NCBI RefSeq assembly: GCF_017591435.1
Contig: NC_059304.1
Location: 31,754,703-31,818,702 of the forward strand
DNA: 64,000 nt
Source: Portunus trituberculatus
Taxonomy: Eukaryota > Arthropoda > Malacostraca > Decapoda > Portunidae
Direction of reading: 5' to 3'
A model generated the notes under the pieces. That model worked only from the letters and a program-made list of their open reading frames with translations, had not been told where the DNA came from and did not search any database. Of this stretch, positions 33,207 through 45,588 are shown piece after piece. Made by a program: the position numbers and the translations under genes. Position 1 is the stretch's first letter, and each line of letters starts with the position of its first letter.

Positions 33207-33210
33207 TTAA

Positions 33211-34190
33211 TCCTGGCAGCGATGGTTTTATCAGGCAAGCCTTCCAAAATCAAGGCCTTTCGCCAGAGGTTTCCAGGTTTCTGCTTAACTCGTGGAGAAA
33301 GAGCACAAAAGCACAATATGGGAAACATGTCAAAAGATGGGTGTCATTTTGTCGCGGGAGGGAAATTGATCCATTTTCACCACCTGTAAATGTTTTGCTT
33401 GATTACTTGTTTTTGGAGTTTAAGAAAGAGAAAGGCCAAGGTTATAGCTCTATCAACACTCTCCGGTCAGCTATCTCAACAGTAGCTTTTATCAATGGTC
33501 AGCCTGCAGGGAGGCACCTCTTAGTTCGCAGGTTTATGAAAGCGGTTTTCAAGGAGAAATTCATCCCTTGCTCGCCTTCAATCCACCTGGGATCCGGAAT
33601 AGGTTTTAGATCACCTAAAGAGTCTAGGCCGGGATAAAGACTTATCACTCATCCAGTTATCGAGGAAATTAACAATGCTTATGCTCCTAACATCTGGCCA
33701 ACGGGGTCAAGCACTACATTTACTGGACATAAGGAATATGAGTATCTCAGACTCTAGGATTTCGTTCCGAATAGGAGATCCTCTCAAAACATCTAGGCCC
33801 GGTAATCATATGTCAGAACTAGTCTTTGAAGCATATGTACCAGACAGACGCGTATGTGTCTTCACCACTAGTTTACACTACCTTGACAGAACGAAAGGCT
33901 TAAAGAGGAATATTACCAGATTTTTTTTAACAACGAAACAACCCATAAAATTGGCATCAAGGGACACTTTACATCGTTGGACCAAGGATATAATGAGAGC
34001 TACTGGCATTGATCTTTCTATGTTTTCTCCTCATTCCATCAGATCAGCTTCATCCAGTAAAGCAGCCCTGAAGCTCCCACTATCCACCATTTTGTCCTCT
34101 GTAGGTTGGACCAATGCATCAACCTTTGCAAAATATTACAGGACACCTCTGAATAAACATTGTCAGTTTGCAAATGCTGTGTTGTCTTAA
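33211..34190 (+). pseudogene. DIRS-type tyrosine recombinase
   Basis: The N-terminal SAM-like/core-binding region spans about 33211-33640 (REIDPFSPPVNVLLDYLFLE, INTLRSAISTVAFING, LVRRFMKAVFKEKF). The catalytic domain is at 33640-34190: TSGQRGQALHLLD (first Arg), FSPHSIRSASSSKA (HxxR), STFAKYYRTPL (nucleophilic Tyr). A one-base shift near 33630 separates the two. The catalytic tetrad is all visible. DIRS elements use this enzyme, not a DDE integrase, to insert circular DNA. RT and RNase H are not next to it, and the 5' side is cut by the TTAA element. Confidence 0.8.
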
Positions 34191-34489
34191 GTTCTTGTTT
34201 GTCAGGTTTATCTCCTTTCTTGTGTGTATAAAATTATGCACTGTTCTGAGCCAATGTATTTCCATTTTTCTGTTCTGGAGTTAATTGATTAAAGCATCTC
34301 TTTGGGATTGCTGTGTTTGTTTTATGCATACATACATGTTTCAGGTTGTATACCTCTCAAATAACTATATATTGCTTTGAAATGTATATATATACAGTAT
34401 CCACAAAGCACATATCTTGTAGGTTTGATGAATCACTCTAAAGCTCTCATTGAATCCGTTGTGACGCTGTTAGACTATCGTGAAGTGAA

Positions 34490-34805
34490 ATTGTAAGATT
34501 AAACGAATACTTACCAAGTGTGAAGTTTGATCGTAATTTCATGAACAGTTTAACTGCACCACTTAGGATTAAATGCCCACCCTTCCCTTCCCTCTGCCTA
34601 CACAGTGTTGAATGTGGAAATCACTGGGTAATTTATGTGCTATATTTATTACTCTTTTTTGCTGCTTCCTCAAACCTACACTCTGAATGACTGGCGTGTG
34701 GCGGGTGATGCGGGCATCTCATTTAATCCTAAGTGACGCAGTTAAACTGTTTGTGAAATTACGATGAAACTTCACACTTGGTAAGTATTCATTTAATCTT
34801 ACAAT
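34490..34805. repeat. Inverted repeat, 86-bp arms, downstream of the DIRS recombinase
   Basis: Arms 34490-34575 and 34720-34805 are inverted copies differing at about 6 of 86 positions, with a 144-bp loop. Each arm contains TTACCAAGTGTGAAGTTT and CAGTTTAACTGC. DIRS elements end in inverted terminal repeats plus an internal complementary region, so this is a candidate for the 3' end structure of the element; a separate fold-back MITE is the alternative. Confidence 0.75.
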
Positions 34806-37577
34806 TATAATGTATATTGATTTTAATGCAAGTTTAATTTTTGAGTTACTTGTGTTAACCTAAGGATGTAAAAATTCCATAGCTAATAAAGTAATGATTC
34901 TGTTTTGTAATCATGTGCATTGTGTATAATTTGTTGCATATTAATTATTTAGGATCATGGCAATACATTAGAAATTTAGAATAAACTAAACTTTTTTCTA
35001 TTTAATTGAAAAGATAAGGTGAAAGCTCATTTTTCTGAATTGGTCTACTAAGGTCTAATGAATTGATATCAAAGGATGTCAGATTTAATTAAAGAGAAAC
35101 ATACACAACAAAATGAGTTTATTTTGCTAATATTTTGTGTCTGTTTTACAATTTTAATAATTTTGAAAATATTTTTGATCGCCAAAATATCGTCAATAGA
35201 ATTAATAATGGAAATGTACAAAACCAAATGGTCGCTAAAGGAGTAAGAAGTAAGAATTTAAAATAACTGACAAGAATCAGAAGACTGAGAAGATATTCAT
35301 TCCAATTATTGAGTAATTTACCTTTGCAAATGGCTTCAAAAAGCTTCTAGAATTGCTCCTATTTCATAAACGTTCTCAGAAGGACTTACAGTATCCCCCA
35401 AAACAAAGCCTCCCATCTGATAACGCTCGCCGTCCACCAACTCATCCTGGTGTCCAGTGCAGTAATCACTATAAGTATAAGTAGTAGTATTGGTACCGGT
35501 AGTAGTATCGGTATAGGCCCAATTAGGTGGTATCGGTATCGGTATCGGAATCGGCCAAAATTCTGGTATCGATATATCTCTAGTGTATAATTCTTAATTT
35601 GCTTCCCAATTGTGGTGCTCTGACTAAATGAAAATTAACAATTTTTGTTTCTGATTTTGAAAAATAAACAGGTAAATAAACAAATAAGCATAACCTGCAT
35701 ACCCACAACATGGATTATTATGATAACTTTTGCTTAAACATATTACTAAAACCATTATTTCAAAATTATTTATAAATTGTATGCTCTCCACGTAAATTGT
35801 GGGGCTTTGAATAATACAAAGCTGATTCCTGAAAATGTGATTTTCTATAAAAAAGAAAAAAAAATTGGCTGTGACCGGCTAATAGGCTTCAGCGAATGCT
35901 ATTTCACCAGTGAGATATACAGATTGATCAGCCAACAGCTGTTGTATTCTCTCATTAGACAATCCAGAGGGATGTGACATGCCAAATTTACCTGTCAAAA
36001 ATATCAGAAGGTAAAATAATAATATGTATTACACACATGTAGAATGAGAGAATAACTGTACCAAGACTCTTATCAAATCCCAGAGAACATATTTAGCATG
36101 AGTTATAGGTGCTAAGGCCCTGTATATCACATATACAGGCCTGTAAACAATGTTTTCCCCCCTATGTATGTTCATGAGTCAATATTTCACAAACAGACTT
36201 TGTGGGTCCACCTTCCTTTACTTAGGAAGGAAAGAATATTGCCAGCAAGGAGCCTGTCTATCCTCCTCTAGATGTGATGACCATGAGACACTCAATTCAG
36301 ACCAATAGACTTTGGAGTCTGGTGTGTGTGAAAAATGGCAGTCACATTCCCGTTTGAGGGTTAACCACATTCTTTGATAGTTCTGTATTCACAATTTTGT
36401 TTTTCCTTAGTCAAGGATAGAGAGGATGAAGAGAGCCTACTTTGTCTGGTGTGGGCCATCTTATCACAACGTGTTCCACTTCCGGATCTAGGAATCTTTT
36501 GGCTTTGGGACAAGATCCCAAAAGCACATATCTAAAACAGGAATATCTCTTTTCCCTTCATGATACAATTAAGACAGCCCACAAGTCTTTTTCTGAGGAT
36601 TTAAGCCTCTTGTTTTAGGTCCAAGCTCATGATACCATAGATATTGCTACTTTTATGCTTCTATGGAAGAACAGTTACATTACATCCATATTAGAAGCAG
36701 TCTTCTAGGAGACTCTTTCAGTCCTTGAGAGACATTGAGAAACAGGAAGATATCTCTGTCCTCAGTCCAGTAGTTGCTGCTTGGAGGTGAGCTAACTTCT
36801 CAATCAACTTGATCATCTCTCAAGTCAGCAAGTGCCTTATGTGTCAAGCTTTCTCTAGTTTGTGTTATTGGGTATTTTATGGTTTTGCATTTCTCAACAA
36901 ATGCATCTAAACACCAGACTTTTGATTAACAAGGAAAATCCCAAAGGAAGCTCCATGGGGTAGTTCCTTATGCTGTTTTTGCTCTCTCTATCACCTTGCA
37001 CTGCTCTCTCATGCACCAATACTCATGGTTTATTAGAGCCAGGATGCAGTCTCCTCAACATTCATATGTCTTTAGACCCTAAATATATTTGTAACATGTA
37101 TTTATAATGTGGACCTTTCACTTTTTGTCATATTCCACACTTATGGCATGACTCACATTCTATCGTGGAAATCTGTTGATATAAGAAGCTCCTTCTATCT
37201 GAAATATATGACATTTTCAGACATGATTTTTTTTTTTCACTTACTTGCTTCTTATATAATTATGTACATTACCAACCCATCCTCCCTGCTTTTTATCATT
37301 GCCTCAAGAAATAAAGATGGTCTCAGCTGAGGGAGGCATGGTTGCTATAAGTTGCCAGAGGTAGAATACAAGTTTTTTTTTAATATGGGAATAGATGGCT
37401 GGATGGATAAGGGGCATTGTGAATGTAATAGAAGAAGCAAGTGAAAAGTACATTTTTATGTCTAAAAATGTTATGATGTACTGTGTAAGATAAGGAATGC
37501 AGTTAATATTTTTTTATGGAAATACTATGTACTCCATGGATTCATCTGTATGAAGCTGTATTTCCATGATTTAACAG
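34806..37577. other. Non-coding stretch, probable intron of the sulfatase gene
   Basis: No long frame. A degenerate (GGTATC)n-like tract lies at 35485-35575. A short minus-strand exon candidate is at 35390-35468 (see findings). 36100-37100 shows no recognisable protein match. The strand and phase of the exon at 37578 suggest that earlier sulfatase exons lie upstream of the window or are hidden by inserted repeats. Confidence 0.4.
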
Positions 37578-37735
37578 ATGGACCAACGTCCCAGCTTCGT
37601 CTTGATCCTCACGGATGACCAGGATGTTGTGCTGGAAGGAATGTGGCCCATGCAGCACACCAAAATGCTTGTAGCAGAACAAGGGCTCACCTTCACCAAT
37701 GCTTTTGTTGCAAGTCCCCTTTGTTGTCCGAGCAG
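37578..37735 (+). CDS. GNS: Sulfatase exon, N-acetylglucosamine-6-sulfatase type
   Basis: A 158-bp exon with acceptor TTTAACAG before 37578 and donor AG|GTATTT after 37735. It encodes 52 complete codons plus two bases. It starts with the sulfatase strand SFVLILTDDQD (metal-binding Asp pair at residues 13-14) and ends LCCPS plus the first two bases of Arg, so the intron splits the CxPSR formylglycine motif at its arginine codon; Cys49 would become formylglycine. The VVLEGMWPMQHTKMLVAEQG stretch is closer to what I recall of GNS than of the extracellular SULFs. GNS is lysosomal and removes 6-sulfate from N-acetylglucosamine in heparan and keratan sulfate. Other exons are not found in this window. 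Confidence 0.8.
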
Positions 37736-39450
37736 GTATTTTTCTTAACCTTTTTTGAACTTCTTTATTGTTTATACAATTATATTATCTTCTTCATGGG
37801 AGAATCTCAGTTTTATATGTGATGCCTTACTACTCCTGAAAATGTTTTTCAAGCAGGTGGTCATGAAATATCAGTTTCCATTTTTCTCATTTCATTTATC
37901 TTCCACTTCTTTCTCATATATATTCCTATACTTTAATCTGCTATTTGATTAATTATACCTCTTTGATATTCATACAATCATGAAAGACAATCAAAGCACA
38001 TTCACTTATCATACTGAAATCATGTATTATGAATTCTAGGAAGCAGCCAAAGTAAAGGAAAATTCCTGTTAATCATCCTCACAGACACTCATAATTACCT
38101 TTAGTTCTTAGTCCTCATTTTTTGGCCACTGGCATTTACTGGTAGCTCCAAACAATTTACCAGTTGGCACAAATACCAATTCATCAACAGCAACATCAAC
38201 AATAGCACATGCAGAAGTGATAACAACCAAACAATCACAATTCATCCATCTCACCAACATCATACTGACAAATCCCTTTTTATCCACACAGTGGAGCCCA
38301 AAATCTAGCTCTATCCACCTCACAAACAGTTAGACTGCTCCCCACAGCTTTTTCCTTAATAACCCTCCAGAAACCTTCCATGTGCACACCAAAACCATTG
38401 TTCTTCCTCTCCTCTTCATATCTCCATCACCTAACACAACGACCCCACTTGTTCCAACTAAACTTTTGTTTAGGACTTTAATTTCCTTAAGAAACAGCCA
38501 TCCATTTTTTTATTAGTTTTTTGTTATCCTTGGCCATTCCCTTCATACATAAAATAGAAAAAAAGAAAAGATTAATTTCTTGCTTGATGTGTCTGTTGGT
38601 CAATGATTTATTAAGCATTACTGAACAATGCCAAAGCACCATTGATTATATAGCCTCTTCATGAGCCACAACCAAGTTTCCTTCATCCTGAGTAACTTTG
38701 TCTGCTACCATAAGAGACTTGAAGATGATCATATCAGCTTTGATGATGTCCTTGCTGACTTCTTTCAGACTGAAGTCAGACTTCAATGCCTCCAACATCT
38801 GTGTTACATTCCACAGGAGTTGATGGATGGCAATTACTACTTCTTTTAGTATTATCTTCTGAAATGTCTTTATTTCTTTCTCTTATGCCATTATCAAACA
38901 AATACTTCTTCATAGTTCCAACCTGCTTGTCATTTTTTTTTTTTTTTTTGCACTCTGGAGCAAAATATTGCCCTGATAAACATCCTCCTGAATGTCTCTT
39001 TCCTCACTACAAATCTCATACTCAAAGGATTTGAAACCAGAAAACACGCCATTTGAGATTTTAGAGTCTGGGACTGGTGGAACTGATTGATTAGTGAGCA
39101 GAACTTGATGAACTCAACAGTTGTGTTGACCCTAGAGTAGGCGAGGTTGAATCGGATACCAGTGTTGTACTAGCTTTTACAGGCTGTCTTTTTTGTGTAA
39201 GCTGTTTTCATATTACCATTAACCTCTTCCCAGCAGAGGGTCTATAGCAAGGAATATACAAGAAGGAAGTTATGGTGTGGGTTAAAGCTTGGAGGACAGC
39301 AGCGGTGCTGCCATCTGTTAGGAGCGAGCACTTTCATAGAAAACGTTTTCAGGAGTAACTTCAGAAGATTTCTCCCATGCTTCCCTCCATCCCACCCCCT
39401 ATTATTCCCTGCATTCTTTTGTGGTTATGGACTCATAAGGCAAATAAAAC

Positions 39451-39452
<2 letters not shown>
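37736..39452. other. Probable intron; no recognised element
   Basis: AT-rich sequence with short frames only (for example 38661-38849 and, on the minus strand, 38323-38108) that match nothing I know. A T-rich run lies at 38935-38950. Confidence 0.4.

Positions 39453-39529
<77 letters not shown>
39453..39529. repeat. (TA)n microsatellite
   Basis: About 38 TA units, immediately left of the TIR element beginning at 39533. Confidence 0.95.
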
Positions 39530-39530
<1 letters not shown>

Positions 39531-39720
39531 CACAGGGGATCCTTGCAATTTGAAGGGGTTAGGACGGTTTTTCATCGGTCGAATCAGCGCTTATTCTAAT
39601 CATGAAGCAATTTTTCCCATAAGATACTTAAGAATTAGGGGGGATAGGGACCAATCTCCAGCCTAGACCCCCCAAAACATCACTGTAACCTCTAAAATAC
39701 CAACTTAGATTAAATCAGTA

Positions 39721-39918
39721 CAGGTAACTCAAATTTCAAAATTTGCATAAAACAAACATGTAATACTCATAAGAAACAATAGATAATAGAGGGGATGTGG
39801 GATGTGGGCCAAATAGTTAAACAAACCTATTGCGCAAATTTAATTAATTATAATATTTTTTCGGTCGTGTATTAACAAAACCGCATAAATTAAGCATGTG
39901 TAAATCAATAGTTACCTG
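39721..39918 (+). mobile_element. Small MITE (198 bp)
   Basis: Starts CAGGTAACT after TA (39719-39720) and ends AGTTACCTG before TA (39919-39920). A related copy lies inverted at about 50200-50356; both contain TTTGCATAAAACAAACATG. No coding capacity. Confidence 0.7.
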
Positions 39919-39999
39919 TACTATTAAAAGCTTCATTTATATCACACAGGGTAGCGTCGGTTTAAGGGGGATGTCCAGTTTAGAGACCGAAAAATATGA

Positions 40000-41960
40000 A
40001 AAATAATGTTTTTTTGTAAAACAAAAATGTGGTAGGTATCCACGTTAGCTATTATTTCACGAAGTTTTATGGCGAAACATGCATTAGTTTCTGTTTGAAT
40101 GCCATTTAGAGGTCCCATACTCAACCACATGCATTTGTTTACATCAGCAGAATCAGATTTTTTTTCTCAAAAACTACGAAAGAAAGGCAAAATATTAACT
40201 TTTTTTTGGTGGACATATTACGGCAACACTGAAAGTCTATGAGTGGCATCAATCAAGACGCCAGTGAGACTCAGTAGGGGGAAAGCTTTCAGAGAAAGAG
40301 GTAGTTGCTGCGTTTCTCACTATCCGCCCTTCACTCTGCTAAACAGCATGTAATTTATTTACTGCATCCTGCTTTTCACCTACTGCCAACCATGGGACAG
40401 CTGTTTAAAAGGAATAAACAGAGGAATAAGGCCTGGAATATGAGTATGGAAACTCAAAGAATAAAAAGAGCGTGTTGAACCTGACACCTCAAATGCTTCA
40501 GTGCACATCCTCGCGTCACCCACCACCACCACCCTCACCACCGCCACACAACAGCTCACCACATCTCAGCAGAACAAAGACAAGGAAATGAAGAAGAAAA
40601 GGCCTCATTACTCACAATTAGAGAAGCTCTTCTACAATATATTGGGAAAGGAAATTAAGATGTGGAAAGTGACGACAAGCTTGTCATGCTGATGAAAAGG
40701 AGGCTGAAACATCTTCTTTCCTCTCTTATTTTATGCCCAGATCCTGCCTGCCTTTGACTACAGTTTCGAGCCTGGTGTATACGAGAAACCATAGCTATGC
40801 ACTACGCAACATGTAACTTCAAGAACACCTCTTAACCAGAAAAAGTGAAAGCTGGACGTTGGAAGAAAAGCCTCTTCACAACCAACATATCATTGACAGG
40901 AAGGGACTAGGAGCCTCATATACATATAATTGTATTATGAGATTGTAGATAATATATAACTTATAGTAAACCTGAATAAACTTCCTAGTGTGTTATAACG
41001 GGATCAAGATCGATCGATAAACTTTATCAGACCGTATCTCAAAACATAAGTTATTCCCCTTCTAAAACCTATTTTAAAGCCAATTTTAGCTTGATTTCAA
41101 TTAAACAAAAACTAAAAAGGAGAAAAATACTTCTTTCAATTCACGTTGCTATTTTGACCTGTAATTTTGTATTGATATTTTTTTGGTAAAAAGTAAAAAA
41201 AAAAAAACATTTAGAAAAAAAAAATTCATAAAACAAAAACAAAAGATGAAATAGAAAAAATCTGACAACATGGAAACCTTTCATATTATAACGTGTCTTT
41301 GCCACAGGAAAATGAAGGTTATGGAGCAAATAATAATGCCAGAATAACACTCGTAAGTTTTAGTTGCAATTATAATTGCATGGCGGGGTTGGGGACTAGA
41401 ATGGGGATGAATGTCTAATATTGATGTACATGTTCCCAATACTTCACAACATAAAAATCAGAGTGTTTCATGCATATTTACCGGAGATTTAACAACACTG
41501 GTCTAAACCAGATGCTCGCCTATTATGATACACGGAATGCGGGCCATGGTTCTTAGTGCAAAACCAGGAACATCATCACACACAAGCTGGTCGCATTCTT
41601 GCTATGCTAGGTAAACGGCTCAGCAACCAAGATTAAGCCTAATCAAAACAAACCAGAAAAAAACCATGCTGCTTATATTTCAACCTGTGCTTCATGCTAC
41701 CATTGCACTTGCACTTCCAGTTATTGAAGAAAAGGAAGAAAAGGAAACTAGGCAAGAACCAAGAGTTGCGCATCAGCAACTTTTGGAGTCGGGGAACGGT
41801 TGCCATGTACCCAAACTTTCGACATGATATACATATATTTGATCTTTCTAAACTGATGAAATATTTAATATTCAATGTATGAAAAATTCAGGCACATACT
41901 TTTAGCTTGAATGATAGGGTTTTATTACATACCTTTTGTTAATTTTTTCATTAGGATAAC
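40000..41960. other. Interior of TIR element 1, no gene recognised
   Basis: A frame at 40501-40692 is rich in Thr and Lys and ends LEKLFYNILGKEIKMWK, with no family I recognise. Poly-A-rich sequence lies at 41100-41260. Nothing else can be supported. Confidence 0.3.
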
Positions 41961-42339
41961 ATACACCTAACCCTCCGTTATCACGGGAAATTGGCGCCTA
42001 AAAAAACGCGCGATAGTGGAAAACGCGATAACAGAAATGAAGAATAAATAGAGAATAATTAAATTGGTGCCTCAACCCAAAATTTTTCCAAAAAAAAACA
42101 GCCCTGAACAACAGAATACCATGTGCGAGACTGAGGGGTGGTGGTGGTGGTGGTGGTGATTAGCAGAGTGACTAGAATTAGCTCCCTTATTCAAATCACG
42201 TGACGTGAATACATAGCGATGATTTGCTGCTGGCTCCTCCTCCTCCTCCTCATGAACATTATCTTCCCCCTCTCTACCTTTTCCTCCTCCTCCTTCCATT
42301 TAAACATTCATCAGTGTGTGGTTGGAATATAGGTACTAG

Positions 42340-42381
42340 TACTTCTACTATTACTACTACTACTATTACTACTACTACTAT

Positions 42382-42428
<47 letters not shown>

Positions 42429-42435
42429 TTACTAC
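42340..42435. repeat. (ACT)n microsatellite
   Basis: About 32 units of ACT with scattered ATT variants. Confidence 0.95.
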
Positions 42436-42709
42436 GGGTGCGCGATAACGACTTTTCAGATGCGCTAAAATTGAATTTTGCAGATTTTCATAATATCGTG
42501 ATTCGTCCACATTAGCTCCGACTGTCACTTCCACGTAGTGCTCCCTGAGTTATGCTAACGACAGCGGTGAAGCTACGACAAGCCCAGCAAGCCAGTAGTA
42601 GATTAGAATTTGCTTGTAACACTTAAGGACCAGCCTCGGACAGACGAACAAACAGAAGACGATAATGGCAAAGTCATAAGGAGAAGAATCAGGAAAATAT
42701 TAAAATAAA

Positions 42710-43231
42710 ATGTGGAACAAAAAATATTGCCACCTACCTCAAAAGGAAGAAGAGATTTTAGACTTGATGGAAGACAGAAAAACTGACATATTAGGCTTGG
42801 CAGAAATCAAACATAGAGGAGAAGAAAAAGGAAGAGAACTGAGACAAGGATATGTTTTGATGTATAAAGGAGTTGAAGAAGGAAGAAGAATACATGGATT
42901 AGGTATGATTGTAGGGCCTAAGTTATCAGCCCACATCCAAGATGTGAAATTGATAAACGAACGACTAATGAAAATCAAGATCAAAGTAAAAGATAGGAAA
43001 TTCACATTTTTTCAGATCTATGCACCACAACAAGGTCGCACAGAAGAGGTAAAAGAAGAGTTTTTAAATAAGTTAGAGGATAATTGTAGAACAAATCATG
43101 AAGAGACAATCATCATGATGGGAGACTTCAATGCTAGAGTCGGAAATGAAAGAAGAGGAATTGAAACAATCATTGGACCATTTGGTGAGCCACACAAGAA
43201 CGAAGAAGGAGAAAAGCTAATAGACTTTTGA
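42710..43231 (+). pseudogene. RTE endonuclease domain
   Basis: 173 residues: DRKTDILGLAEIKHRGEEKG (the catalytic Glu), TFFQIYAPQQGRTEEVKEEF, IIMMGDFNARVGNERRG (Asp and Asn). It stops at 43233 before the SDH block, which lies in another frame near 43410 (FRSQTCYR region, SDHRLV-like in a shifted frame). Confidence 0.85.
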
Positions 43232-43256
43232 GTAAGAAATGATTTGAAAATTATGA

Positions 43257-45147
43257 ATGGGTTTTTCAAACACAGAGAACAACATATGTACACTAGATAT
43301 TGATGGAACAATAATACAGGAGAGTTTGATAAAAAAATTAGTCATTGATTACTTCATATCTTCAGATAAAAGAGTTGTAGAAAACAAAAGTTGTCCCAGG
43401 TGTAAGTTTGGATTCAGATCACAGACTTGTTATAGGAGAAGTGAAAATACCAAAAGTAACTGTCCCAATAAAACAAAAAGGGAAGGTGATAAAAATAGAA
43501 GGTTTAAAAGAACCAGAAACAAAAGAAAAATACTGACTGAAAGATTAGAAGGATACGTACAAAGAGAAGAAATTATGTGGCAAGATGTGAGTAGCATAAT
43601 TAAGGAAGTTGCAGAACAGAAATTAGGAACAAAATGGGTAGGGGGTAGTAAGAAGAAACACTCCCCATGGTGGTCTGAAGACTTGAGGAAACTGGTACGA
43701 GATAAGACCAAGAAACTTAGAGTTTGGTTGAAGAGAAGAACAGTAGAAACAAGACAGGAATATGTGGAAGCAAGAGGAAAAGTAAATTAGGCAAGAGTGG
43801 AAGCTAAGAGTAGATGGTTGGAAGAGAGAGGTAGAGAATTAGAACAAGATGTACTTCAGGATAAGAAAAAAATATACAGACTTGCAAAAGCATATAGAAA
43901 ACAAGAAACTGGTTTGATAAATATGAAAAACAGTAATGGAGAAATTATAACAAAACCTGAAAAAATAAATGAAAAATGGACCACATATTTTGAAGAATTA
44001 CTAAATATAAAACCAGAAGAACAGGAAGAACCAGTATTAAACCATGACCAAGAAGAAGATCTCGCAAATGAGGATAATATAACGGAGGAAGAATTGGATG
44101 ATGCAATCTCAAAAATGAAAAATGGAAAGTCTCCAGGTTGTGACGGACTAGTAATAGAACTAATAAAACAAGGAGGACACCTTCTGAAGATGAAAATCTT
44201 ACAAGTTTTGAATAAAATATGGATAAGAGGAAGTATTCCAGAAGAATGGGAAAAACAATAATAGCACCTATATACAAAGGAAAAGGAGAGAAAGGAAACT
44301 GCAGGAATTATCAAGGGATCTCACTGATAAACCACATCACAAAGTTTACAAAAGAATCCTGGAAAAGAGAGCCAGAGAGATCATGGAAAACAAACTTGGA
44401 GAGAAATAGTATGGGTATAGACGAAATAGAAGCACTACGGATCTTATATTTGCGTTAAGGATGATAATAGATAAGTCATGGGAATTTAACAGACCAGCTT
44501 ATGTAGCCTTTATAGACCTACAGAAAGCGTTTGACTTGGTACCAAGAGAACAACTATGGCAGTGTTTGGAAGAGAAGTATGAAATAAAAGGTCGGTTGAA
44601 GAAAGCAATAATGAGCCTCTATACGCCTTGTCAATGTAATATAAGAACAGGAAACAAGAACGACAAGTGGTTTAATTTAAGATCGGGAGTAGAGCAGGGT
44701 AGTGTTATATCACTTCTTCTCTTTATTGCATACATGGATGATATAATGAGGTGTTATAGAAGAGGATATAGACAAATAGGAGAAGGGGATACGATGATCT
44801 CTGCTGATGATATAGCTGTATGGAGTGATAACAGACAAGATCTGGAAAGAGCACTATTGAGATGGAATGAAGTACTGACAAATGCAAGTTTAATGATGAA
44901 TGCGGAAAAAAAAGAAATCATGACAGTCAGTAAAAGGGAAGAAGAAGACGTTGTGGTAGATATACAGGGGAGAACAGTGAAAAATGTCAAAGAACTAAAA
45001 TACCTTGGAAGTATATTTTCATCAAAGGGAAACAATAAACAAGAAATAACTGAAAGAATAACACAATATACTAAAACAACACGAGCATTATATACACTAC
45101 TCAAAGATGTACATATACCTCTAAACAACCAAGAAAATCATATTTGA
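43257..45147 (+). pseudogene. RTE reverse transcriptase
   Basis: Linker frames 43257-43790 and 43797-44261 (MKNGKSPGCDGLVIELIKQG), then 44219-44458 (APIYKGKGEKGNCRNYQGIS), then 44461-45147 (228 aa) with YVAFIDLQKAFDLVPREQLW (first catalytic Asp), GVEQGSVISLLLFIAYMDDI and MISADDIAVWSDNRQDLERA (catalytic ADD) and KYLGSIFSSKGNNKQEITER. Shifts near 43790, 44260 and 44460 break the frame. Confidence 0.88.
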
Positions 45148-45300
45148 AAGTGTTCTAACTCCAACTTTGACGTATGGTTCCGAAACATGGACAACAGACA
45201 AGAAGGAGAGAAGCAGACTACAAGCAGCAGAGATGAGAGTTTTAAGACTAATCACAGGAAAGACGAGAAGAGACAAAGTCAGAAACAAAAAAAATAAGAG

Positions 45301-45588
45301 ATGTTGGGAGTTGTCACACCGCAGAGAAAAATAGACGTGGCTCAGTTCAGGTGGTTAGGACATCTTGAGCGGATGGAGGAGGGAAGAATTTCCAAAAGAA
45401 GATGGGAATGGATACCAAATGGTAACAGACCAAGGGGAAGACCTAGGAAAAGATGGAGAGATGCAGTAGAAGAAACATTGGATAGATATGACATGCCACA
45501 AATAGAAGAACTTAGAAGACAAGGAACCATTCAAGACAGACAAGAATGGACGAGGAGGCTGGTTCCACTGACAGAGAATCATCTCTAA
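45301..45588 (+). pseudogene. RTE C-terminal domain
   Basis: 95 residues: FRWLGHLERMEEGRISKRRW, NRPRGRPRKRWRDAVEETLD, ending LTENHL and a stop. This block is characteristic of RTE-group RT C-termini. It is separated from the RT frame by a shift near 45145 (TYGSETWTTDKKERSRLQAA lies between, in another frame). Confidence 0.88.

Noticed and set aside
35485..35575. GGTATC-type repeat as a satellite array
   Set aside because: Fewer than ten degenerate units; too short and irregular to call a satellite.
38661..38849. 62-aa plus-strand frame
   Set aside because: Matches no family I know, lies in AT-rich probable intron and has no splice or promoter context.
40501..40692. Thr/Lys-rich 63-aa frame as a host exon
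   Set aside because: Lies inside a TIR element; no splice sites that define an exon, no known domain.
42274..42534. Poly-valine frame on the minus strand
   Set aside because: Translation of the (ACT)n microsatellite.
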